Assembly: GCA_030425195.1 (NCBI GenBank)
Contig: JAUIAV010000018.1
Coordinates: 23,876-87,875 of the forward strand
Length of the DNA: 64,000 bases
From: Gammaproteobacteria bacterium
Lineage (GTDB): Bacteria; Pseudomonadota; Gammaproteobacteria; Pseudomonadales; Azotimanducaceae
Direction: 5' to 3'
Both the position numbers and the translations under genes were made by a program. The notes under the pieces are model-generated. The model saw only the letters and a list, made by a program, of their open reading frames with translations. It had not been told where the DNA came from and ran no database searches. Positions 45,020 through 52,765 of this stretch are shown in pieces (position 1 is the stretch's first letter; each line of letters starts with the position of its first letter).

Positions 45020-45904
45020 ATGCCCAGCGTGGAGCACGAAGAGTTTGCCGCGATGATGGCCGGAGGCCTCGGAATGGAGGACCTGTCCGTGCAGGAGCAG
45101 CGCGCGGCCATGGAGGCTTCGGCGGGCCTGTTCCCTGCGGCGGAAGGTGTAACTGCCAGCGAAGTGGATGCGAACGGTGTCCCGGCGGACTGGCTGAGCA
45201 CCGACGACAGCCAGGTGGAGCGCGTCATCCTCTATCTGCATGGCGGTGCTTACGTCATCGGATCCAGAAACACTCACCGTGGATTGGCTGGCCGCATCGC
45301 TCTGGCGGCACGGGCCCAGGTTCTGCTGCCGGAATATCGCCTTGCACCAGAATCCCCCTTTCCTGCCGCCGTCGACGATGCAGTCGCCTGCTGGCGCTGG
45401 CTGATCTCACAAGGCCACACGCCGGAGACCATGGCCATCGCAGGCGATTCCGCGGGCGGGGGGCTGGCATTGGCCACACTGCTGGCACTGAAGGCGGACG
45501 GCGACCCCCTGCCTGCCTGTGCGATCGGACTGTCGCCCTGGACGGACCTCGAAGGTACGGGACCAACCGCCGTGCCGGGTGCGGTAGACGATCCCATGCT
45601 GACACCGGAAGGACTTCGCACCAGCGGCGAGCAGTACGCTGGCGCCGATCTGCGCAATCCTTTTGCATCGCCGCTGAATGGTGATCTGGACAACCTCCCC
45701 CCGCTGCTGCTTCAGGTGGGCACCAGAGAAGTTCTTCTGTCGGACAGTACCCGCTTCGCCGAAAAAGCACGGGCGGCCGGTGTGGATGTGACGCTGGAAG
45801 TCGAAGAGGGCCTGATTCACGTCTGGCAGATGCTGCCTGGGGTTCCGGAAGCACAGAGCGCGATCGAGCGGGTCGGCGCCTTCATCGAGCATCACTGCCG
45901 ATAG
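45020..45904 (+). CDS. HSL-type alpha/beta hydrolase (esterase)
   Basis: A 294-aa hormone-sensitive-lipase-family esterase: oxyanion motif HGGAYVIGS, nucleophile elbow GDSAGG, then an Asp in VDDPM / a late acidic residue region and a C-terminal His in LIHVWQ. It hydrolyses short- to medium-chain esters. Start ATG 45020 follows GGAG by 8 nt and avoids overlap with the GFA gene; the frame is open to 44966. A cupin gene follows 12 bp downstream. Confidence 0.88.
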   Translation: MPSVEHEEFAAMMAGGLGMEDLSVQEQRAAMEASAGLFPAAEGVTASEVDANGVPADWLSTDDSQVERVILYLHGGAYVIGSRNTHRGLAGRIALAARAQVLLPEYRLAPESPFPAAVDDAVACWRWLISQGHTPETMAIAGDSAGGGLALATLLALKADGDPLPACAIGLSPWTDLEGTGPTAVPGAVDDPMLTPEGLRTSGEQYAGADLRNPFASPLNGDLDNLPPLLLQVGTREVLLSDSTRFAEKARAAGVDVTLEVEEGLIHVWQMLPGVPEAQSAIERVGAFIEHHCR

Positions 45905-45916
45905 GAGAGACAACCC

Positions 45917-46444
45917 ATGCCGTCCTCGATCCTCAACATTGATGAAGTGGTATTCGCGCCGAGATCACCGGGTTTCTCCCCCAGGAAAAAGCTGGCAGAT
46001 CAGTTTGAGATGCAGACCGGTCGGATTGGCGTACTGATCGGCGCCCGGAAACTCGGCTACAACGTCACCATCGTCCCGCCCGGGAAATCGGCCTACCCGT
46101 ACCACGCGCACTACACCAACGAAGAGATGTTCTTCGTTCTTCAGGGCGCTGGTGAGGTACGAATCGGACCGGACACCTTCCCGATCCGAACGGGTGATTT
46201 CATCGCCTGCCCGCCTGGCGGACCGGAAAGCGCACACCAGATACGGAACACCGGCGACGAGGAGTTGAGGTTCCTGGCAGTGAGCACGCTGCTGTCACCG
46301 GAAGTCAACGAATATCCCGACAGCGGGAAGTTCGGAGTCTACGCGGATATCCCGTCCGATGAGGACGGCGGCGTGAAGTACTTCAGCTATCAGGGCCGCG
46401 AAAGCACGAATCTCGACTACTGGGATGGAGAAGGCGAGCAGTGA
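45917..46444 (+). CDS. Cupin-domain protein
   Basis: A 175-aa cupin: YPYHAHYTNEEMFFVLQG (metal motif 1) and DFIACPPGGPESAHQIRN (motif 2). The C-terminal extension ends with FSYQGRESTNLDYWDGE, as in several proteobacterial cupins of unknown function. GGAGAG precedes the start. It follows the esterase by 12 bp. Confidence 0.82.
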   Translation: MPSSILNIDEVVFAPRSPGFSPRKKLADQFEMQTGRIGVLIGARKLGYNVTIVPPGKSAYPYHAHYTNEEMFFVLQGAGEVRIGPDTFPIRTGDFIACPPGGPESAHQIRNTGDEELRFLAVSTLLSPEVNEYPDSGKFGVYADIPSDEDGGVKYFSYQGRESTNLDYWDGEGEQ

Positions 46445-46454
46445 CTGAACGCTC

Positions 46455-46889
46455 ATGAGGAAACTGGCCGCACTCCTGATCGTCGCGTTTATCGCCCAGC
46501 AGGCCTGGCAGAATCTGAACGTCGGCGACAGGATCGGAATCCCGAGCGCGGACACCGGCGGCTCTGCAGTTGCTGCTGCCTTCGAGCGACGCCAGAGTGA
46601 CGTACAGCTGCGGGGCCATGGCGAGGTGATCCGGATTCTGTCGGATGACAATGACGGAAGCCGGCATCAGCGGTTCATCCTGGGTCTGGACACCGGTCAG
46701 ACGCTCCTCATCGCCCACAATATCGACCTGGCACCCAGAATCGGCTCACTCCGGGTCGGAGATCGTATCGAGTTCCATGGCGAGTATGAGTGGAATTCGA
46801 AAGGCGGCGTCATTCACTGGACGCACCACGACCCTCGCGGAAGCCACCCGGATGGATGGTTGAAGCACGACGGCCGCGTCTACCAGTGA
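46455..46889 (+). CDS. DUF3465 exported protein
   Basis: A 144-aa protein with an N-terminal hydrophobic segment (signal or anchor, about 3-15) and the DUF3465 core: HGEVIRILSDDNDGSRHQRF, TLLIAHNIDLAP, FHGEYEWN and VIHWTHHDPRG, with invariant-looking His residues. An OB-fold-like nucleic-acid or metal role has been suggested by appearance only; function is unknown. It starts 10 bp after the cupin gene. Confidence 0.82.
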   Translation: MRKLAALLIVAFIAQQAWQNLNVGDRIGIPSADTGGSAVAAAFERRQSDVQLRGHGEVIRILSDDNDGSRHQRFILGLDTGQTLLIAHNIDLAPRIGSLRVGDRIEFHGEYEWNSKGGVIHWTHHDPRGSHPDGWLKHDGRVYQ

Positions 46890-46965
46890 CATCCCGGGAT
46901 CCTTACGGATCACAGGAGTCCTGTTAAGCTTCTTCGGACCGTCGCAGATCATGTAGGTCAGACAG

Positions 46966-47352
46966 GTGGCAAAACTGGATCACATCATCCTGAAGATCAA
47001 CGACCTGGAGGCCAGTGTCGATTTCTACACCCGGATCATGGGGTTCGAAAACACCGGCCAGGACGGACCCTTCACCGTAATCCGCTCCGACCCGGAGTTC
47101 CAGATGCAGCTTGCACCCTGGGGTACACCCGGTTTCGAACACTATGCGTTCGCGGTCTCTCGAGCGGAGTTCGATGCCATATTCGAGCGGGTCCGCGCCG
47201 CCGGCATCGACTACGGACCCACCTTCGACTCGGTCGGTTCCAATTCAGGACCTGGCGTCGAAACCGGCGCAAGGGGCGATGCACCAACGCTCTATGTCAA
47301 CGATCCGAACCGACACCTCATCGAGATCCGGACCTATGAGTCGAAAGCATGA
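46966..47352 (+). CDS. VOC / glyoxalase-family protein
   Basis: A 128-aa vicinal-oxygen-chelate protein with paired beta-alpha-beta-beta-beta modules: KLDHIILKINDLEASVDFYTRIMGF, then a second module with FEHYAFAV and LYVNDPNRHLIEIRTYE. Metal ligands look like His in the first strand, a central His and a Glu near the end. GTG at 46966 is the start. It overlaps the next cupin gene by 4 nt, opening a coupled four-gene run. Confidence 0.82.
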   Translation: MAKLDHIILKINDLEASVDFYTRIMGFENTGQDGPFTVIRSDPEFQMQLAPWGTPGFEHYAFAVSRAEFDAIFERVRAAGIDYGPTFDSVGSNSGPGVETGARGDAPTLYVNDPNRHLIEIRTYESKA

Positions 47353-47732
47353 AGAACCCTAAGCTACCGGTACACGAAAGTGAGGTACCCGTGCAGAGCT
47401 GGTATCCCGGCACAGATAGAGAGATTCATGGCCGGGCACTGTCGGATGTCGGGGGATCCGCAAAGATTGGTGTCGGCCTGCTCGAACTGCCGCCGGGCGC
47501 CAATACGAAACCCGGCCACTATCACAGCAGGGAGGAAGAACACCTTTACCTGCTCGAAGGTGAGCTCTGCCTTCACCTGGGAGAGCGGTTGCACCGTCTC
47601 CGCCCCGGCTCATACGTCCATTTCCCTGCTTCGCAGCCGGTACCACACCATCTCGAAAACGATGGCGAGGTGACCGCCCGGTATCTGATGATCGGCGAAC
47701 GCATCGATGATGATCTGGTCAGCTATCCATGA
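47349..47732 (+). CDS. Cupin-domain protein
   Basis: A 127-aa cupin: PGHYHSREEEHLYLLEG (motif 1) and YVHFPASQPVPHHLEN (motif 2). Metal ligands are plausible. It overlaps the VOC gene upstream and the AdoMet-decarboxylase-like gene downstream by 4 nt each, so all are translated together. Substrate unknown. Confidence 0.82.
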   Translation: MKNPKLPVHESEVPVQSWYPGTDREIHGRALSDVGGSAKIGVGLLELPPGANTKPGHYHSREEEHLYLLEGELCLHLGERLHRLRPGSYVHFPASQPVPHHLENDGEVTARYLMIGERIDDDLVSYP

Positions 47733-48085
47733 GAAACCTGGCACCCGACATCACCAGAATCCGGCTCCTCATCGAAGGGTTCTACACCGTGGAGGTCGAT
47801 GAAGACCGGGTGCGCGATTACCTCCAGGGCGTCGCGCGACATCTCGACCTCTCGGTATACGGGGAGCCCGTCATTCATTCACCCGCGGGTACCGGATCCG
47901 CTGCAAATCAGGGCTTCGACGCCTTCATACCGCTGATCGATTCCGGCATATCGCTGTACGTCTGGTCGGAGCAGGCATTCTTCTCCGCTCTCCTCTACAC
48001 CTGCAAGTCGTTCGATGAAGCGGCGGCCTGCACCTATACTCAGCGGTTCTTTGCCGCACCGGAAGTGGAGCACGGGCGTTTCTGA
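47729..48085 (+). CDS. Divergent S-adenosylmethionine-decarboxylase-like (SpeD-fold) protein
   Basis: A 118-aa protein that can be aligned without gaps to the core of bacterial SpeD (T. maritima ESHxxxHTWPE...TC numbering). The pyruvoyl serine is kept (S72, preceded by D71 instead of Glu) and the catalytic Cys is kept (C92), but the SpeD histidines become G73 and Y77. The N-terminal strand RLLIEGFY also matches. Loss of the processing His suggests a changed reaction or none; related SpeD paralogues are known with other decarboxylase activities. It is coupled to the cupin gene (4 nt overlap) and to the DUF1801 gene (1 nt, TGATG). Family assignment is by my own alignment. Confidence 0.65.
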   Translation: MRNLAPDITRIRLLIEGFYTVEVDEDRVRDYLQGVARHLDLSVYGEPVIHSPAGTGSAANQGFDAFIPLIDSGISLYVWSEQAFFSALLYTCKSFDEAAACTYTQRFFAAPEVEHGRF

Positions 48086-48492
48086 TGAACACGGAAGAGG
48101 TGATACAGGGCTATCCGGAAGACATCCGACCGAAGGTGGAACGCCTCCGCGCGCTGATCCTGGAGACGGCGGCCTCGCTGGACGAGATCGGCCCCCTCAC
48201 CGAGACCCTGAAGTGGGGTGAACCTGCGTATCTGACGGAGAAGACGAAATCCGGCAGCACGATCCGGTTTGCCTGGAAGGCTTCGGCACCGTCTCAGTAC
48301 GCGCTGTATTTCAACTGTCAGACCACGCTGGTCGATACGTTCCGCACCCTGTTTCCCGAACTGCAGTTCGAAGGCAATCGGGCCATGGTATTCAATGTGG
48401 AGGAGCCGCTTCCCGAAGACGCCGTCGCCACCTGCATCGAGCTCGCACTCACCTACCACAGCCGCAAACGCCGCCGACGACGCACAGGCTGA
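48085..48492 (+). CDS. DUF1801-domain protein
   Basis: A 135-aa YdhG-like DUF1801 protein: GYPEDIRPKVERLRALILETA, ETLKWGEPAY, FNCQTTLVDTFRTLFP. It ends with a very basic tail (KRRRRRTG). DUF1801 proteins are small, of unknown biochemical role. It is the last gene of the VOC-cupin-SpeD-like-DUF1801 run and converges with the hydrolase gene at 48510. Confidence 0.83.
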   Translation: MNTEEVIQGYPEDIRPKVERLRALILETAASLDEIGPLTETLKWGEPAYLTEKTKSGSTIRFAWKASAPSQYALYFNCQTTLVDTFRTLFPELQFEGNRAMVFNVEEPLPEDAVATCIELALTYHSRKRRRRRTG

Positions 48493-48509
48493 CGGGCATA
48501 AGGTGCCGT

Positions 48510-49247
48510 TCAGTCCTTCCTGCGTTTCAACGCCGCTGCCAGGTAGTCCGTGGAATCGCGGATTTCGAAGGCCGGCACTGCTGCGTGCAGGCCGGGATTG
48601 GCGTGCAGCGTCTTGCGCTTCGAGCCGATGGTGGAGAAGAGCTCCAGGCAACGATCCCGCGGTACCACCTCGTCATCCCATTGCATGAGAAAACGGACGG
48701 GGCAGTCCACGTTCGGCGCCTCAGCCATCAGACGATCTCCATTCGGACCCCAGCTGCCCATGAGACCCAGGAGGGCAACCGAGATCCGGTCGTCATTAGC
48801 CACCACCGGCAGGCCCATCATGGTGCCCATGGAAAGCCCCCACCAGCCCGTCCGGCCTGTCTCCAGCTCTGTGCTGACGAAATCCAGGGCCGCACGCCAG
48901 TCGGCAATCACCGCGTCTGTACCGCCGCCGTCGTTCCAGGCGCGCTCGAACGCGCCCAGATCCGAGGGATCGTGCACGCCGGCCCGTTCGCCGTGCCCCG
49001 GGCCGTCGATGGCCATGGCGAGCACGCCCCGCCGGGCCAGCAGCATGGCCACCTGCACCAGATACTCGGCCTTCTTGTGAGTGGTGCCGCCGTGGCCGAG
49101 CAGAACCATGGGTTGCCCGGGCTCAACCTGCTCCTCCGCCCAGACCACACCGGGCACCGTTCTGCCATCCACCAGGAGATCGAACTCCCGCTCGGTCAGC
49201 ACGCCGACGTTCTTTGGATCACTCCGCCACATTGAACTGTCTCCCAT
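48510..49247 (-). CDS. Alpha/beta hydrolase (dienelactone-hydrolase-like)
   Basis: A 245-aa alpha/beta hydrolase: LLGHGGTTHKKAEY as oxyanion region, nucleophile elbow GLSMGTMMG, Asp in FLMQWDDEVVP and His in NPGLHAAVP. The cap is small, as in dienelactone-hydrolase and acetyl-xylan-esterase-like proteins. Start MGDSS is at 49247; an in-frame ATG five codons in is also possible. It lies 26 bp downstream of the SDR gene on the same strand. Confidence 0.85.
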   Translation of the reverse strand: MGDSSMWRSDPKNVGVLTEREFDLLVDGRTVPGVVWAEEQVEPGQPMVLLGHGGTTHKKAEYLVQVAMLLARRGVLAMAIDGPGHGERAGVHDPSDLGAFERAWNDGGGTDAVIADWRAALDFVSTELETGRTGWWGLSMGTMMGLPVVANDDRISVALLGLMGSWGPNGDRLMAEAPNVDCPVRFLMQWDDEVVPRDRCLELFSTIGSKRKTLHANPGLHAAVPAFEIRDSTDYLAAALKRRKD

Positions 49248-49273
49248 CAGTACCCGTTTCCGATGCCCGCGCG

Positions 49274-49960
49274 CTACCAGCCGTGAACCTCGCCCTTCCA
49301 GGTCCAGAAACTCCCGTTGTTGTCTGCGTTCAGACCGTCGATCGTTCGGACGATCCCCTCGGCACTTTCCCGGGGCGTGATGTCCGCATTCGGTCCGCCC
49401 ATGTCGGTCTGCACCCAGCCGGGGTGAATCACGCAGACGTTGATGCCTTCCCTGCCGAGCTCGAGCGCTGCCATCTTCATGAACTTGTTCAGCGCGGCCT
49501 TGCTGCTGCAGTAGGCGTAGGCGACCGGCATATCGAGAGACAATGCGCCCATCTGCGAGGTAATGGTCACGAGCCTGGGATCGCCCGACGCCTTCAGATT
49601 CGGCATCAGCGCCTGCATCACCCGCACGGGGGCCAGAGTATTCACCTCGAAAGTCTCCGCCCAGCCTTCGAAGTCCATACTCTGAACGTTCTGCCGTTCC
49701 GGCGCGGGCCCCATGGTGCCTGCGTTGTTGATCAGAATGTCCACCGGCCGGCCGGCGAGCGTCCGGGCCAGTGCGGCGACGGAAGCTCCATCGCTCACCT
49801 GAACCTCCAGCACCTCTACGGCACCGGAAACCTTCTCAAGCGCACTCGCTTCGGACGGATTGCGACAGCAGGCCAGCACCGTATCGCCCCGGTCGGCATA
49901 GAGCTTCACCAGTTCGAGGCCGATGCCCCGGTTGGCGCCTGTGATCAGTACGTTTGCCAT
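49274..49960 (-). CDS. Short-chain dehydrogenase/reductase (C-factor type)
   Basis: A 228-aa SDR: ITGANRGIG, NNAGTM, ITSQMG, YCSSK catalytic Tyr-Lys, and a C-terminal NNGSFWTWKGEVHGW like CsgA/C-factor proteins. Likely NAD(P)-dependent oxidoreductase; substrate unknown. It follows the amidase gene by 36 bp. Confidence 0.87.
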   Translation of the reverse strand: MANVLITGANRGIGLELVKLYADRGDTVLACCRNPSEASALEKVSGAVEVLEVQVSDGASVAALARTLAGRPVDILINNAGTMGPAPERQNVQSMDFEGWAETFEVNTLAPVRVMQALMPNLKASGDPRLVTITSQMGALSLDMPVAYAYCSSKAALNKFMKMAALELGREGINVCVIHPGWVQTDMGGPNADITPRESAEGIVRTIDGLNADNNGSFWTWKGEVHGW

Positions 49961-49996
49961 GTCTTGTCCTTCGCTTTTCCTTCGTTGTTTCAGGTG

Positions 49997-51475
49997 TCAG
50001 AGGAGACGCTTGGCCGAGCAGGGTGCCCAGCGTCCCGCCCACGGACGGGCCTGCTCGAGCTGGTACGCAAGCTGCAGGAGGAGCTCATCCTCACCGCGTC
50101 GTGCCAGGAACTGGCTGCCGATGGGCAGTCCGGCATCGTTCCAGAAAAGCGGAACCGACATCCCCGGCACGCCGGTCACGTTGGCCACCGGCGTGTAGGA
50201 GACGTACCCGAGCACATCCTCGTAGAGCGGCTCGAAAGGCAGCAGCGGCGATTGCTCGCCAATCCGGATCGGTGGTCCGGACAGCACGGGTGAGAGGAGC
50301 ATGTCGAACCGGCCGAACAGCGACTCCTCATTGCCAAGCGCGGTGAGATAGCGGATCGCCGCCTGAATCTCCTCATCACCGCGCCCGGCACCGAGCTGTG
50401 CAAGACCGAGCGTCCAGGGCTCGAGCACGGCATCCGGCTCCAGATCCCGGGCGATCGCTTCCGCTCTGAGACGAACCGGTTCCCGGGTCCAGAAGCTCAT
50501 GAAGTGATCCATCATCTCTTCGCCGCTGAACCGGAATCTGGCGGGTTCCACGTTGTGACCGAGGTCCGTGAGCAGCGCCGCCGTCGCCTCCACCGACGCA
50601 GCAACGTCCGGATGGGGCGGCCGGCCGAAATGATCGTCCACGATCAGGCCGATGGTGAGCGCACGATCGACCGGATCCGTCACCAGATCCGCGCTGCCCG
50701 GACGGGCATAAACAGGCAGCATGGCCGCACTGTCCCGCACGCTGCGGCTGAGCACACCTTTCACCGAGATACCGCCGGGCAGCGTGTCCGCCGAGCCGAC
50801 GGGCACGCCCATGGTGGGCTTCAGCCCGAACAGACCGCACTGGCTGGCCGGAATCCGGATGCTGCCGCCACCATCGCTGCCGCTGGCCACGGGCAGCATT
50901 CCCGAGGCAACCGCAGCGGCAGCACCGCCGCTCGAACCGCCCGGGCTGTGATCGAGCGACCAGGGATTACGGGTGAGTCCGGAAACGAGCGGCTCTGTGG
51001 TGCCGATCAGGCCGAGTTCCGGCGTCGTGGTCTTGCCGATGATCACCACACCCGCTTTCTCGAGCGCTTTGACGAAAACATGACTGTCCGCTGCGACATT
51101 GCCCCGGAACATCCGGGAGCCGTTCCGCGTCTCGAAACCGGCCACATCCGTCAGGTCCTTGATGAGGAACGGCAGGCCCTCGAAGACACGCGTCTGACGG
51201 TTGGCATCCAGCGCTCGTGCCGTTTTCATCGCCATCTCGTAATTGGCCGAGAGCACCGCGTTGACGAGCGGATTCAGCCGTTCCACACGGTTGATGGCCG
51301 CGCTCACGAGCTCGCCCACGCTGATGTCGCCCTGCTTGACCAGGCGCGTCTGGCCAAGTCCGTCCAGATCGACGAGATGTCTGGTGGCTGCTTCCGCGCC
51401 GAATGACATGCCGGCCAGCACGGCGGCTCCGGGCGCAGCCTGAAGTATCCGCCGCCGGGAAACGTTCAGGCTCAA
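49997..51475 (-). CDS. Tat-exported amidase (amidase-signature family)
   Basis: A 492-aa amidase. A twin-arginine signal is visible (SRRRILQAAPGAAVLAGMSF, followed by AEA). The Ser-Ser-Lys amidase signature is present: Lys in FLIKDLTD, and GGSSGGAAAAVASGMLPVASG with DGGGSIRIP. It should hydrolyse amides or N-acyl compounds in the periplasm. The start overlaps the stop of the ArsC-like gene by 4 nt. Neighbours are other amidohydrolases. Confidence 0.9.
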   Translation of the reverse strand: MSLNVSRRRILQAAPGAAVLAGMSFGAEAATRHLVDLDGLGQTRLVKQGDISVGELVSAAINRVERLNPLVNAVLSANYEMAMKTARALDANRQTRVFEGLPFLIKDLTDVAGFETRNGSRMFRGNVAADSHVFVKALEKAGVVIIGKTTTPELGLIGTTEPLVSGLTRNPWSLDHSPGGSSGGAAAAVASGMLPVASGSDGGGSIRIPASQCGLFGLKPTMGVPVGSADTLPGGISVKGVLSRSVRDSAAMLPVYARPGSADLVTDPVDRALTIGLIVDDHFGRPPHPDVAASVEATAALLTDLGHNVEPARFRFSGEEMMDHFMSFWTREPVRLRAEAIARDLEPDAVLEPWTLGLAQLGAGRGDEEIQAAIRYLTALGNEESLFGRFDMLLSPVLSGPPIRIGEQSPLLPFEPLYEDVLGYVSYTPVANVTGVPGMSVPLFWNDAGLPIGSQFLARRGEDELLLQLAYQLEQARPWAGRWAPCSAKRLL

Positions 51476-51822
51476 AGCAGCGTCTCCACCAGCTCGGAAG
51501 GCCGGGCGATCACGGCCCGATCGCCACGTACCGCCACGGGTCGCTGCATGAGCCTCGGATGCTCGGCCAGGAGCCCGGCGACGGCTTGCACGCTCTGGTA
51601 GTCGTCTGCGTCCAGACCCAGGTCCTTGAAGTGGCTGTCGTTGCGCACCAGCGCGGCCGGTTCTCCGCCGAGCAGGCCCAGCAGCCGTTCGATCTGTGCT
51701 GCGTCGAGCGGTGTTTTCAGATACTCGACCACGTCGAAGTCGACGCCGCGCGTCTCCAGAATCTTTTTTGCACCGCGGGATTTGCTGCAGCTGGGGTTGT
51801 GATAAAGCGTGATCTCACTCAA
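51472..51822 (-). CDS. ArsC-like arsenate reductase / Spx family protein
   Basis: A 116-aa thioredoxin-fold protein: EITLYHNPSCSKSR with the catalytic Cys, FDVVEYLKTPLD, and LVRNDSHFKDLGLDADD, then RPVAVRGDRAVIARP. Glutaredoxin-dependent ArsC or YffB-like. I start at TTG 51822 (GAGGGAG upstream), because the residues before it (to 51882) are not part of the family. No ars regulator lies beside it, so the name is by family only. Confidence 0.87.
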   Translation of the reverse strand: MSEITLYHNPSCSKSRGAKKILETRGVDFDVVEYLKTPLDAAQIERLLGLLGGEPAALVRNDSHFKDLGLDADDYQSVQAVAGLLAEHPRLMQRPVAVRGDRAVIARPSELVETLL

Positions 51823-51898
51823 GTCCGGAAGCTCCCTCGAAAACCTCCGATCATAGCAAGATCGCCCGGAGAGCCCATACAAAGGGCGCTCACGTCGA

Positions 51899-52756
51899 CT
51901 AATCCAGCTTCAGCACTCGGCGGGCATTGTCACGGAGAAACTTAGGCCAGACCTCATCCTTCAGCGGCAGCGCGCGCATGTCGGTCATGATCCGCTCCAC
52001 CGAAAGCCCCATGGGAAAGTAGCCGCCATAAATCACCTTGTCCGCACCCCGGGTATTGGCATAGTCGACGATTGCCTTCGGGTAGTACCTGGGTGCAAAC
52101 GCCGTGGTGGAGTAGTACAGATTCGGCCACTTCAGCATCAGCTTCACGGCCAGATCCTCCCAGGGTTCGCAGCCGTGCCGGGTGACGAACACGAGCTCCG
52201 GGAAGTCGTACATCACCTGATCGATCAGGCGCACTTCCTGTGGCCACATGGGAAAGCGCGGACCCGGCACGCCGGCACAGGAGAAAATCGGCACGTCGAG
52301 CTCCACGCATTTGGCGTAGATGGGATACATCAGAGGATCACTGATTCCCACCTGCGGGTTGTAGCCCGCGTTGAAGGCTCCGAACGAGCGGACGCCGAAC
52401 TCCTCATACTGGCGCACCATGTCGCGGATGCCATCCATTCCCCTGTTGGGGTCGACGGATCCCTGACCGACGAACCGGTCCGGGTGGTCCTTGAGCGCCT
52501 TTCTGCTCACGTCGCCCCCGACGCCGATCAGCCCCACCTCGATGCCGAACCGGTCCATCTCGTGCAGCGTCACGGCAACGGGATCCTTGGCGCCGTAGAG
52601 TTCCTTCGGCACGTTCTTGAACATGTACTCCACCGGGAAGTCGAAGTCCGTGGAGCCGTCCTTCAGCTGCTCGCGGATGAAGTCGTACATTTTGAAGTCG
52701 TCGGCCGGGAAACCGATCATGGTGTCGACGATTCCGATCCCTTCCGGCATGCCCAC
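51899..52756 (-). CDS. Amidohydrolase-2-family protein
   Basis: A 285-aa TIM-barrel protein of the amidohydrolase-2 (ACMSD-like) group: GIVDTMIGFP replaces the usual HxH; later SCAGVPGPRF, VFVTRHGCEPWED and RGADKVIYGGYFP. The first metal-binding HxH is absent, so activity may differ. It is 9 bp downstream of the sister gene at 52766; pairs of this kind are co-transcribed and may act on one pathway. GTG 52756 follows AGGAGG by 5 nt and is preferred over ATG 52750. Confidence 0.8.
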   Translation of the reverse strand: MGMPEGIGIVDTMIGFPADDFKMYDFIREQLKDGSTDFDFPVEYMFKNVPKELYGAKDPVAVTLHEMDRFGIEVGLIGVGGDVSRKALKDHPDRFVGQGSVDPNRGMDGIRDMVRQYEEFGVRSFGAFNAGYNPQVGISDPLMYPIYAKCVELDVPIFSCAGVPGPRFPMWPQEVRLIDQVMYDFPELVFVTRHGCEPWEDLAVKLMLKWPNLYYSTTAFAPRYYPKAIVDYANTRGADKVIYGGYFPMGLSVERIMTDMRALPLKDEVWPKFLRDNARRVLKLD

Positions 52757-52765
52757 CCTGACCTC

